Source: Phoronis australis (lineage: Eukaryota; Phoronida; Phoronidae). Taken from it: a stretch of 62,000 nucleotides of DNA. The stretch spans positions 1 through 62,000 of the forward strand of contig NMRA01000573.1 in the NCBI GenBank assembly GCA_002633005.1, read 5' to 3'. Shown here one piece after another: positions 12,275 through 23,820 of the stretch (positions are counted from its first letter, which is position 1; each line of letters starts with the position of its first letter). Under the pieces are notes generated by a model. It searched no databases. It was not told where the DNA came from and was given only the letters and a program-made list of their open reading frames with translations. Position numbers and translations under genes: made by a program.

Positions 12275-13993
12275 ACGTCAAAAAGTTCTACGGAAATTAT
12301 GTTACAGCTGTGGAATAGGCTTTTTGCATTTCTGATTATCGTCTCACAAAGCAAGTACTGGAACATCACGTGTAGAAAGGACAATTAGTCAAAATCTGGT
12401 TTTCGTATTTTACTAAGGTTGATCAGATTGAAACATTTTATGAATGGTTAGCCTGTGATTTGAAGAGAGCCAAAGTGAAACTGATGGGTCTTTTAGAGTC
12501 TGAATGGTGGGCTGACATTTTGTTAAACCCAAGCTATCCATATCATTTTGCTTCTCAATGACACTGAAACACCTCTGTGAGTAAATTAGTTATCAGCTTC
12601 AACGCATTTCGTTGGCAAAAAGAGCTGTTGTTTTCTAGTGAATAGAGAGTGAGAAGGTTGGTTAGATTTTCTTGTTGTATTGGTGTATGTGTTGCCTATT
12701 TTGTACGTTTTTGGAGATTGTGATTAATTTAAGCTCCAGTTGTGGCTAAGTAACAAATATGATCTTGTGGTCTAGCTTTAGCTTACCTGAAATATTTACT
12801 GTTATTGATAATATGAACAGTGGGTATAGAAAATAAAAATTTTAGTTTTATCATCCATTAAAAGTCTTTTTAATTCAGTTTTGTATGAAGTTGTGTGGCT
12901 AGTGAATATTTTGATTGCTGTTCAGCACCTCTTAACTTTTTTGTCATGACATTTTGAGCTTGGACTGGTTATGGTGGGGATATACTCAATGTGGGGGGGG
13001 CTCGAATTCCCGACGATGTAGACCTTTTGCTAACAAGTGAGTGGGCGGACTAAAAAAAAAAAAAAGGGGGACCACCACTGTGAATTGCGCGTTTCCGTTT
13101 CTTTAGTGGACTTTTGTCCCATTTTCTCGGACTTTTTGTCTCGTTCAAGCCCCCCGAGCCCCCTGGGTGCGCGCGTGGGAGAGTGCAATCGAGTTTACCC
13201 TATGCTGGAATGTCCAAGAAATAATGGGATGTTCTAAAATTATATTACGATTTTGTGGTAGTGATGAATTGCTTTCTTCTTCTTACATGTGTAACACCCA
13301 CTACACCAAACAATTATTCACATTGTTAGTATCCTGGTGCATTGAATAAGGAACACATGCGAAATTGGGTGGAGGTGAAACCAGCAGTGAGCTGGGAGCA
13401 ACATGTTTGTCAATGGTCAGGGGAGCAACCAAAATTTATGACAATGGGAATGGCTCAACACCCATGTGGCATACCCCATTGGTTTTTACCTGTTTAGCAC
13501 TCCTCCCATGTAACCCCCCTGGGAGATGGTCAACACCCATTTGGCGCCCACATGGTTTTTGCCTTGTACCCCCTTAGCTGTCACCTGTGGGAAATTACCC
13601 TCTGAACCCCCAGGAGCAATCATTCAAATTTTATTGTCCATGGAGGTATGAACTGTTATAAGGAAAGATAATTTGCCTTGTTAAGAACTCAAACATGAAA
13701 CAAAACCGTGATAGATTTTGAAGGGAGCTTCAAAAGAATAAAAACAAATACACTTTAATATTGATTAAAATACACATTTTCATTCTCATTCGATTATAAG
13801 TGGATGTTAGTTTACGTATTCTAACCATTTTCAATCACACAGTAATTTTATTGCACGTTGAACGTCATTAAAGTATGAATTCATCAGTGTTTACATTGTT
13901 CGGACTGCGCTCCTAAGTAAGTATTGATTATTCACCGCTTGGAGCGCTAGTGTTTCGACCGGTAACCATTGCGGCGAATGGTAAAATGGCGGA
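12275..13993. other. Decayed interior of the THAP transposon
   Basis: Short broken frames only. G- and A-runs occur at about 12991-13070. No RNase-H-like transposase core was recognised. Confidence 0.4.
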
Positions 13994-14023
13994 GTGAACT
14001 CTCCTATACTCGTACACTCCTTG
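13994..14023 (-). repeat. Right terminal inverted repeat of the THAP transposon
   Basis: Complementary to the left end with two mismatches (the twelfth and thirteenth bases), and followed by the second GTTCAAT. Confidence 0.8.
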
Positions 14024-14030
14024 GTTCAAT

Positions 14031-16279
14031 TCTCTCTCGCAATTGCTGAAGAACTGCTTTTCACTTTGTCTAAAGGTAAAATAGTCGATAGGATGGGTGG
14101 TTTCAGTAGTTTAGACTCACCTGTAACAAGATTGTCATAGAAATATTAGCAAGTTATAAAATCAGACACTAAACAAAACTACTTTCGTAGCTAATTCATG
14201 TTAATTCGGTAACAATTCTGGTAGTCCTGGGGTGTGGGGTCCACTCATCTAGAGAATTTTGTTGAACATAGCATAGTTTTGAAGAGTAGCTGCTGTGAAA
14301 AAGTCACCCTTTACTTCTGAGCAGCACGTTCCATACACCTCTTATATTGGGATCTCTCCTACCCAAGACAATACATGTATGTGAATAATGTGCTGCTTGC
14401 CTACGTACCACCCGGGTCCCGGGTGAGTTTCCGAAAAGAAACAGTTAGTTCCACTGAATAACCCCGTTATTCAGTTGGGGGTAACTGGGGGATAACATCA
14501 CTGAACGATGTCGATAGCAACTAATTACTAAAAATTTACCAAGTAACGTGATTATGTAGTATTTCAATGGAAATGCATTGAGCACACACACGGGGCGTAA
14601 GGCCTCGGCATCCACACACTTTTTGTCACCTGGTTGACCCTTTTGACAGCAATTCTCCACGCCTGTAGTAACGTTAGATCCTTTGAAAATTTGTGACCAC
14701 CTGTCGAAGATTTGCACCCGGTAAAATATCAATAATAAAGCTTAGCGCGACGACGTATTTTGATAACTATTCCGTCATTTTACCTACTGTTTACGTGCAG
14801 ACGGCGATGAGTGCGCAATTCAATCATCACTAGTACAGCAGCGACACCGCGAGGAGAATTCGTCGAATAGCCCCATTGTGTTAGGTACCAGAGACTGTGT
14901 TACCTTCACCTATACTGGCCACACGCGATAAATGGCCTACACAAAGTAAGCATTTTGGAAAACGCCTGATAAACCTCAAACTGTCGGATACCAGGGACTG
15001 TCAAAAAGTCACTTTCCACATGATCCATTTAACATCTGGTTTAATTACAGGCCCAGTTGTTGTAGCTATAGGTTGTGCACTTCCTCAGGAGGGTGTGGCA
15101 ATGTTGCTTGGTAATGATTTGGCTGAAAACTGTATTTTCTTGACAATGAGAATTCGGCGATGATTATGAGACCTAAGTTTTTTTGCAAACCTTGTTAAAT
15201 GGGCCAGTTTTAGAGAACGAGCACAATTAAAACTCTTTTCGAATCTGGTAGGCCTAAATGGGCAAGCGTGACCTACGCTTTTAGCGAATTACAAGCCAAC
15301 TGTGGGGAAAGGCCACAACTAAAAACTATTAAATCCAATCTGTGACATGAGGAATATGTGTTTGTAGTTGGTTTCTTCTTTTATCTTTCAACATTGACGT
15401 CATTTTTGCATTAGCAGGAGACAGAATGAGGATTGGTTGAAATCATAAAACAGGGTTTAGTATGCTTTAAAAGTATTAGCTAAGTCGGTGCAAAAAATAA
15501 TTTACGAACACAGTGAATTTTTTATATATTTATTGTTTTTACAATCATAATCCTAACACGCTTTTATAGTCACATATCAACACAAGTAAATAAATATGCT
15601 TTGAAAAAACACATTCCAAAAGGTGAAGGCAGGCCAGCCTCACTCGAAATATCGCAAATATGCCCAACTGGTCGTAAAAGAACGCCGTCACCATTATCTC
15701 TCTTGGTACAAATTACGGAAATTGCCTGGTTAACAAATCCAGTTCACAAATTGGTTCCCATGGCAGCCTTTAGTAGTGATTGCACTTATGTTGAGAAGTT
15801 GACTTGCCTAAAATACATAAAAAATCTTAAATGCCAAGTTTTCGACTATATCACGGAACGGTTCGCCCAAATCATGGGCGGCACACCATAGGGGAATAGG
15901 AGGGGGGCTATACCCCTCCTTTTTTCGTGCTGCCCACTCATGTAGGCATATTTCGGGGAAAGTGACTTAAGTCTTAAGCATGGCCGTTTGATTTACTCTC
16001 CCACTTCAAAATTACTGAATAAAATTGCTTGCCGTTTGGAAATAAATTGTGCAAATCATCCGAGAAGCTAGCAGTTGTGGGTCTATTTTCAAAGCCTTGA
16101 TCGTCGTTAAGCTTCGGTGAGTTAAAATTATTTTCAGAAATAATTGTGTGGTATGTCAGATGATAATTTTGACAAAAGCCTAAACATCTGCACCAAATGA
16201 TTTTTAAGACTGTTCCCAGGATCGTCCTGCACCCGTATTCTGGCCAATCTCGCACGAATTCTTGAGAGACTATTTAGAC
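14031..16279. other. Non-coding; small hairpin repeat at 15876-15935
   Basis: No gene is seen. Bases 15876-15935 read GGGCGGCAC...GTGCTGCCC with a G-run/C-run interior (GGGGGGCTATACCCCTCC), so they can fold into a hairpin. A similar sequence, with the C-rich half duplicated, is at about 45155-45310. Confidence 0.45.
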
Positions 16280-16809
16280 TTAAGTATCAGTCCACGGATC
16301 CACCGACCACAGTACAGCCAACAAGCGGCAAGGTGGGGGGTCAACCATTCAGATCCGTGTTTAGTCTGATAAATCACATTAGGGATGAGAGAAAATGGGT
16401 GAAGTATGACACCACAAAGTTTGGTGGTTTAGGAGATACAAGGGAAGTGTTCTGGGGGGCAAAATGAGGCAATTTCTGGGTGTGGAATGAGTCATTTTTG
16501 ACCAAATTTTCTACTCCAGTTTCTGCTTCAAACAGAATCGTTTCTGAACAATTTTGATATCACATGATAGGTTCATGATCAATGTCAATAAAAACGGCAC
16601 CGACACTGCAATATCGGTTACCATGGTAACACTGGAACTGTTTCCGTGGAGGTACGTTTCCGTCTTGTGAAAAACCAGCAGTAAGCTGTACCCTTATAGC
16701 GAAGCTGCCCCCACGAGAAAACTAAAAATAATAACATGAACATGTAGAAGACTCCATGCCCTTGAAATTAATACAATAAAAACTTTGTCAGCCCTTCAGG
16801 CAGGCTTGG

Positions 16810-17493
16810 NNNNNNNNNNNNNNNNNNNNNNNNNNNNNNNNNNNNNNNNNNNNNNNNNNNNNNNNNNNNNNNNNNNNNNNNNNNNNNNNNNNNNNNNNNN
16901 NNNNNNNNNNNNNNNNNNNNNNNNNNNNNNNNNNNNNNNNNNNNNNNNNNNNNNNNNNNNNNNNNNNNNNNNNNNNNNNNNNNNNNNNNNNNNNNNNNNN
17001 NNNNNNNNNNNNNNNNNNNNNNNNNNNNNNNNNNNNNNNNNNNNNNNNNNNNNNNNNNNNNNNNNNNNNNNNNNNNNNNNNNNNNNNNNNNNNNNNNNNN
17101 NNNNNNNNNNNNNNNNNNNNNNNNNNNNNNNNNNNNNNNNNNNNNNNNNNNNNNNNNNNNNNNNNNNNNNNNNNNNNNNNNNNNNNNNNNNNNNNNNNNN
17201 NNNNNNNNNNNNNNNNNNNNNNNNNNNNNNNNNNNNNNNNNNNNNNNNNNNNNNNNNNNNNNNNNNNNNNNNNNNNNNNNNNNNNNNNNNNNNNNNNNNN
17301 NNNNNNNNNNNNNNNNNNNNNNNNNNNNNNNNNNNNNNNNNNNNNNNNNNNNNNNNNNNNNNNNNNNNNNNNNNNNNNNNNNNNNNNNNNNNNNNNNNNN
17401 NNNNNNNNNNNNNNNNNNNNNNNNNNNNNNNNNNNNNNNNNNNNNNNNNNNNNNNNNNNNNNNNNNNNNNNNNNNNNNNNNNNNNNNNNNNNN
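16810..17493. other. Assembly gap (684 N)
   Basis: Run of N. Any frame read through it is meaningless. Confidence 0.99.
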
Positions 17494-18579
17494 GAAGAGA
17501 TTTCCAGTGTTGTCAGCGATATTGCGAAATCACTTTTTTGCAGTGAGACTACATCACCTTAAATGTAATTCCCTGACTTTATGAGCTTTGTGTGGTTGAC
17601 TCTGTCCTGTAGCAATTAGGGTGTTGAAAAGATCTAGACGCAAATTTTTTATTAGCACTTTTGACTGTACAGTTATCTTTGCATTGTATTACGAAAACAT
17701 ATTTTGTAGTACACAAGTCTCTGGTTGGTATTTTATATTTTTTCACAACGAATATTTTCAACTTAGATGAGTTTTCTGTGAGGTAGGCAATTTTCAAATA
17801 AGATAATGAATAAAATTGTCAAACATTGTTTTATTTTTAGATGTGTGATCTTCCAATGAGTGATTACTTTTAAAAAAGCTGTGCGGAATTTGATTTTTAC
17901 TCTTCATTTGAGGGAGAATAAATCCATAAACCTGCATTGTCTAGAAATTTTACTCAAACTACATATTACAGGGTTGGGGATTGGAATCTTAATACAACAG
18001 AGTCTGAACCCGTACCATGATCAATACAACACAATACAAGGATATAAAAATTTGGTGTTTAGGTTCCACGGAAAGGATTCGTGTGCGCGGTAATAGTTNA
18101 ACACAATACACGGATATGCGCGGTAATAGTTACTAAGGTGCGTGGTCATTGTTTGTGGATACTTTGGGATTCCTCTTCTGTGGTCATCCACGGGAAACCT
18201 GGTCGCATAGAGAACAAGAGATTAGTATCTTCATTGTTTCCGTTGTTATAATAAAGATATAATGACGAGCACTTATCGGCAACGGTCTCAGTGATGTACG
18301 CAAGGTTCTATATCCATGCGACCTGTGTTGTTACACCCAACAATGACACAACGAAGGAAAACAATGATAGGACCGATGGGCGAAAAACATGCGACGAGTT
18401 GCCATGGACAGTGGTGGAGTTTGTCTTGTCATTCGAATGTTTTTACAGAACTGCAAACCCGGTATTTCGTCAGGAAAATTTCGGCGGTCTTTTGTTTTAA
18501 GTCGTGGGAAAAATTGCGGTCATGCAACAAAACTTATCCTTCATTTGATATTACAATGCATTGCATGAACATTTGATCA

Positions 18580-18915
18580 ACAGAAAATCTGTCTTGAATA
18601 TGTGTGAAGAAATACCCATGAGGAAATTGCAAAGTAAAACAACTGTAAATCAAAATAACCTACATTTGTCGAGTTCATGTCTAACCCTGTTCACTGTGGA
18701 GGACATAATCGGCTTTTTACAAAATGGATCCATGTATGGTATTTAGGNACAGAAAATCTGACTTGAATATGTGTGAAGAAATACCCATGAGGAAATTGCA
18801 AAGTAAAACAACTGTAAATCAAAAAAACCTACATTTGTCGAGTTCATGTCTAACCCTGTTCACTGTGGAGGACTAATCGGCTTTTTACAAAATGGAGCCA
18901 TGTATGGTATTTAGG
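18580..18915. repeat. Near-identical 167-bp duplication across a single N (assembly join)
   Basis: Bases 18580-18747 and 18749-18915 are almost identical direct copies separated only by the N at 18748. Another N at 18099 is likewise flanked by repeated sequence (AACACAATACA...GCGCGGTAATAGTT on both sides). This is the signature of two overlapping contig ends left unmerged, not of biology. Confidence 0.85.
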
Positions 18916-20068
18916 GGTACTATAGCCCTAAGTGATCAGTAGTAAAACGTTCAAAACATTCAGATGGAACTAACTTGTTGCAAAATATCGAAAAACATAA
19001 AGGACAATCGGATTTTACGGTGCTCACGCATCGATCTCAGATATATGAAAATTTCTCATTTTAGTACATTTGAGGTGCCAAAATATATAACTAATAAACT
19101 GGCTGACAAAGTTTTTATTTTATGAAATGAAAGTAACATGTTTTGTCAACATTTTGGCTAAGTTTCATTCTCGTAACAGTGGGGGCAGATTTGGTACAGC
19201 AGTGTACTGAACACAACCTCAAAATGGCATAACGGGGGGCAGTGTAGTAAAACTACTAAATGTGGGTGGTAAATCGGAATCGTGTTTCAAGACATCTGTG
19301 TAACAATCTACAGGCACCACTAAACAATGCCAAGTGAACAATAAATCAATAGCTTTCATTCAAGGAAAAATCTGAACAGTTAAAACTGGACAGTTTTTAT
19401 ACCGTGAAAACATGGCTGCGAAGCCGTAAAATGTGTTTGAGCCTATAACTTTAGAAAAACGCAATATTTTCAAGAAATATTTTACCGCTGTTTATAGATC
19501 CCATAGGACTACCTATGTGCCAAATTTGGTGAAAATCGGTTGACCCCCACCTTGCCGCTCATGGCTGGTGCTCTCGTGGACTAGTACTTAAACACTCAAA
19601 GAGCCAGTGCCTCTGGAAAAGATCCAAACGCAGTTCAGCAATGTGCACCGAGCTTTCGCTTTCATTTACATTTTCAAACTTTGTTTTACCGCCACTAAAA
19701 TTTCACTGCTTCGCTGTCGTTGACTTTGAATAACCGGCTTCTGGTTTCGTGGCCTTATTTTGGACAAACTAACTTTCTTGTCTGTCGGAATCGTGAACCT
19801 TGGGCCTGATAGGGCATTTTTAAAAACAGTTTCATTTCTCGTGTTGAGGGTGTTTGGACTTGAGAACTTTCAAAGTATCGAACTACAGTTATTTATATTA
19901 ATGCAGTATGAAACGCAACAAACGTTAGTTTACCTTCATAATATTCATTCTAAATCCTTCTCCTGTTTTGGTTATCCGTGGGTCGCAGCACATCGTTGGG
20001 GTATGTGCATGGCTTGTAAATAGACAAAAACGTGTATTTTACAAACAACCGAGAAAATCAAATTTTTC

Positions 20069-20972
20069 AATTTGGCACCAAGAAGCGTCACAGTAGTCAA
20101 TTTCGTCGGAACAAGATCGTCAGCCCACCTTTTTACAGTAAAGACATGTATGCCAATTTTTGAAATCATCCATAGAGTGGTTTGGTTGACAGAGAGGCGG
20201 ACGACAAAAAGACTCGAAAACAGTAAAAAGATAACCGCTAGGTGTCGCAAAATACTCCCAATCCATCCGGAAATGAAAGATAGGCACCATTTCACTAATA
20301 ATCATATATGCCTATCTACCAAATTTTATGAAAATCCGTCAAAGAACCTTTGAATATACAGACTTTAGGTAAACTTAAAAAAAATTTAATTGCCACTAGG
20401 AGACACACCGGTAACCCAATCCGTCCTGAAATCGTTGTCATCCGTTGTCAACTTAATATAAAGATACTTGCAGAACCATGGGCTGGGCGCAAAATCAAAG
20501 GAAAATGCCACTAGGAGGTGTCACGGTAGTCGAAGTCGTCGGAAAGCCGTTGTCAGCTGCCTTCTTCACAGTAAGAACATATATGCCAATTTTCACAATC
20601 ATCCTTAGAGTGATTTGATTGATGGAGGGGTAGGCGCCAAAAATATACTCGAGGGCAGTAAAATTTGCTATTAGGTGTCATCCGAAAACGAGAGGATAGC
20701 GTCATCTTATTGGCCCATGAGCCAAGTTTTATGAAAATCCTATGTCCTTTGAAAAAACATAGGTAAACGAAAAAAATGCCACCGGTAGGCGGATCCGTCC
20801 GAAATTCGTCGTCAACTGTCGTCAGCCTTATAGAAGCACATCTGCCAAATCTCATCAAGGTCCTGTGAGGATTTAAGAGATACAGCTGTGGACGCCGTAT
20901 CCCGGACGCCGGACAACCGGGCAGGCAGAGATGACAAACACTCACATATAAATATGCGGGCGAATTAAAACG
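20069..20972 (+). mobile_element. CTCF-motif repeat family, copy 1 (5'-truncated)
   Basis: Starts abruptly inside the array landmark TTTTCAAT and contains the family phrases: CACAGTAGTCAA, ATGCCAATTTT, GGTTTGGTTGA and ATGAAAATCC, and CCACTAGG at 20393 and 20508. It ends in the diagnostic 3' palindrome CACATATAAATATGCGGGCG. It lacks the 5' end seen in other copies. Confidence 0.7.
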
Positions 20973-22845
20973 TACACATTTCTCAAACTTTAAAGTTTCG
21001 TATCAGAATAGCTGTTCAAATTTATGTAAAATTTCATTTCTATGATATAAACACCTTTTACAAAATGAAAATGAAATGCTCATATCTTAGAGCACTAACC
21101 GTATTTCACATCTGGATCATTTTCTTCAAATGAAATTCGGTCTTGTTGTTAATGCCGGTGCCTTACTATCAATGTGCGCTTGTTTTTTTGTGATAAATTC
21201 TATTGTTTTTGAGAAACTGTGCCCTGAAATCAGGTGTGAAAAAGTAAAGTAAGATGCCTGAATGTCTGACGACTAAATTTTTCATTTAGCTTTTCCAAAT
21301 CAAAGAAGAGTCGGTCATATTTTGATGACTTACAGGTGTACAAACGTTTAGTAAAAACCAGAAGATTCTATGATATTTACAAGTGAACGGAACCTTGATA
21401 CCATCTCATGGTGCACGCTCTCAAAAAAGAGGCAATTTTCGGGATTTCTTACCTCTTCGACTCTGGTGTCATTTTGAGGTAATTGTTCAATGTTATCTTT
21501 GGTTCGTTGACAGTGAGGGCCAGGCCAGGGTACTGCTAGTTAAGATACTGTATGACCCTAGAAAATCGTCCAGAAATAGCAGTTCAGATTTAGGTAAATC
21601 TTGCAAATGCTGTGATTTAAACTCCGTTCACGAAACAAAAATGAAATGATCATATTTTATGACATCAACGGTGCCTCTGAGATCGCATCTCGAAAATTTT
21701 CACCAAATTAACTTCGATTAAGTTAGTGAAACCGTTGTTCAACTAGCAATTTGATATGGCCTTTTTTAAAAACGTTTTCGTTTAACGTATTACAGGTACG
21801 GATTTGACGACCTTCAACATATTGAGCTGTACACTATTTATAGTAAATGATGAAACGCAAGCAATGATAGTTTACCTTCACAAGTTGCACCTTAAATCTT
21901 TCGGAATTCGTTTTGGTTATAAGAGGGTCATGGGGGTACATGTATTGTTGGGGCTTGGGTGTGGCGTGTAAATAGACAGAACATGCATTGATAAATTTTA
22001 CAAATAATCGAAAAATCGACTGTTTTCAATTATACACACGCGCATCTATTGAAAAGACCTTGTCCTTGTCAAACTGTTTTAGAACTAATAAGCTTTTTCT
22101 CTAAATAGTGAACCTTCAGCCTAATAGCACCCTTTTAAAAATGTTTTCATTTGTTGTATTATGGGTAGGGATTTGAGAACGTTCAAGGTATTGAGCTGTG
22201 CACACTGCAGTATGAAACCCAAGTAACGATACTTTAGCTTTATAATTTTCGTCTTAAATCTTTCTTCTTTCGTTTTGGTTAAACGAAGGTTATCTTTGGG
22301 TATGGGTATGGCGTGTGAATAGGAACAAGAGCAACGCAGAGCGTTGAAATGCGCCCACAATTGCACCGCATACGGTATCCTTCTAGGGTTGTTTATTGGT
22401 ACCATAAAGTGGCCAGTAGAGGGCATATGTGTAGCATGTTGTACTTTGCAAAATGGAAAGGCATGGTCATTGTCTCCTCAATAGGCTAGGGGCAAAATGT
22501 GAGTGATCTTCATAATACAAGCACATCCTATGCATCAGTTGCTTAAAGCACCACAGAAACATAGAATTAAAAACAAATTTACCAACATACGAGATTAGCA
22601 CAGCATTAGAATGCCAGAAACAAATTTCTACTTGGAACATTTCCTTCATAGTCACGAAGTAACACAAAGTATACACCCGAAGACCTATGCAATGTAAAAT
22701 ACTAAAATTGCCACTAGAGGCATACCGGTAGTCAGAATCATCCTAAAGTCGTCATCGTCCGTTGTCAACATCACATAAATATACTTGCTAAATTTAGTAA
22801 AGATCCTGCAAACGGTTTGGGAGATACAGCCATGGGCGCAAAAAA

Positions 22846-22864
22846 CTGCCACTAGGAGGCGCCA
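22846..22864 (+). promoter_or_regulatory. CTCF-like motif
   Basis: CTGCCACTAGGAGGCGCCA, the second motif type of the repeat family. The identical core recurs at 23304-23322, 28574-28592 and 29018-29036. Confidence 0.4.
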
Positions 22865-23465
22865 CAGTAATCAAAGTCATGGGAAATTCCTGAGCGTCAA
22901 CTGTCCTCTTCATAGTAAGAACATACATGCCAATTTTCACAATCATACTTATACTGAGCGGTTTGGTTGATAGAGGGGTGGACGCCAAAAAACAGACTCA
23001 AAAACAGTAAAAATGGCCACTGGGTGTCGCATACTAGGTCGAATCCATCCGAAAACGGGAGGATAGCGTCATCGCACTAATAGGTGCCTACATACCAAAT
23101 TTCATGAAAATCCGTTGAGGACTTGTGAAAATACAGAGGTAAACGTAAAAAAGTAAAATTGTCACTAGGGGGAACACTGGTAGGCGGATCCGTCCAAAAG
23201 GCGTCATCGTCTGTTTTTAACATAATATAAATACACTTATTAACTTTCGTAAAGATCCTGCGAACGGTTTAGGACTGAGATACAGCCATAGGCGCAAAAA
23301 AAACTGCCACTAGGAGGCGCCACAGTAGTCCAAATCGTCTGAAAATCATCGTCAACCGTCGTCTACATAGTAAGCATATACATGCCAATTTTCACAATCA
23401 TCCTTCGAGCAGTTTGGTTGATAGATGGGTGGACGCACAAAAACAGACTCGAAAACACTAAAAAT

Positions 23466-23484
23466 GGCCACTAGGTGGCGCAAA
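23466..23484 (+). promoter_or_regulatory. CTCF-like motif
   Basis: TGGCCACTAGGTGGCGCAA. It matches the metazoan CTCF core CCASYAGRKGGCRS at every core position, with the usual TGG flank. Binding is not shown by the sequence. Confidence 0.5.
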
Positions 23485-23738
23485 CTATGTCGAATCCATC
23501 TGAAAACGGGAGGATAGCGTCATCTCACTAATAGGTGCCTACATACCAAATTTCATGAAAATCCGTTCAGGACTTTTGAAGATACAAATGTAAGCGTAAA
23601 AAAATTAAAATTGCCACTAGGGGGCACACCGGTAGTCGGATCCGTCCGAAAGTTCGCACATGCCGTTCCATTCATAAATGGAACATATGTGCCAAATTTC
23701 ATGAACATATGTCAAAGGGTTTTGGAGATAGAGCAGCG

Positions 23739-23820
23739 GACGCCGGACGCCGGACGGACGCCGCCCGTACGGACGTACGGACGGACGGACGGACGGGCGG
23801 ACGGACGGACGGAGATGACG
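23739..23820 (+). repeat. CGGA-type simple repeat
   Basis: Runs of GGACGCCGGAC and ACGGACGG units just before the 3' palindrome of the repeat. Shorter versions sit at the equivalent place in other family copies (about 29415 and, inverted, 54530). Confidence 0.85.

Larger units (their letters stand above)
11317..14023. mobile_element. P-element-like DNA transposon, 2.7 kb, with TIRs and target duplication
   Basis: The ends are inverted repeats. Bases 11317-11346 and the complement of 13994-14023 match at 28 of 30 positions (CAAGGAGTGTA..AGTATAGG..GTTCAC). Both ends are flanked directly by GTTCAAT (11310-11316 and 14024-14030), a perfect 7-bp target duplication, or 8 bp with one mismatch. A second inverted pair lies inside (11372-11394 and 13931-13951, ACTAGCGC..CAAG.GGTGAA). 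The element contains a broken THAP zinc-finger domain. A THAP DNA-binding domain together with an 8-bp target duplication is typical of P transposases. About 1.6 kb after the THAP exon has no recognisable transposase, so this copy looks internally decayed and non-autonomous. Confidence 0.75.
16284..19587. mobile_element. Probable DNA transposon bounded by TTAA, 3.3 kb, containing the gap
   Basis: TTAA occurs at 16280-16283 and 19588-19591. Just inside are inverted ends: GTATCAGTCCACG at the left and, on the other strand, GTACTAGTCCACGAG at the right. Both run, after an indel, into AGCGGCAAGGTGGGGG and GTCAACC (about 16328-16350 and 19540-19560). TTAA target duplications are characteristic of piggyBac and Kolobok elements. 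No transposase is readable, and 684 bases are unknown. The class is inferred. Confidence 0.5.

Noticed and set aside
16785-17546. 253-codon frame at the gap
   Set aside because: Almost all of it is N; the openness is an artefact.
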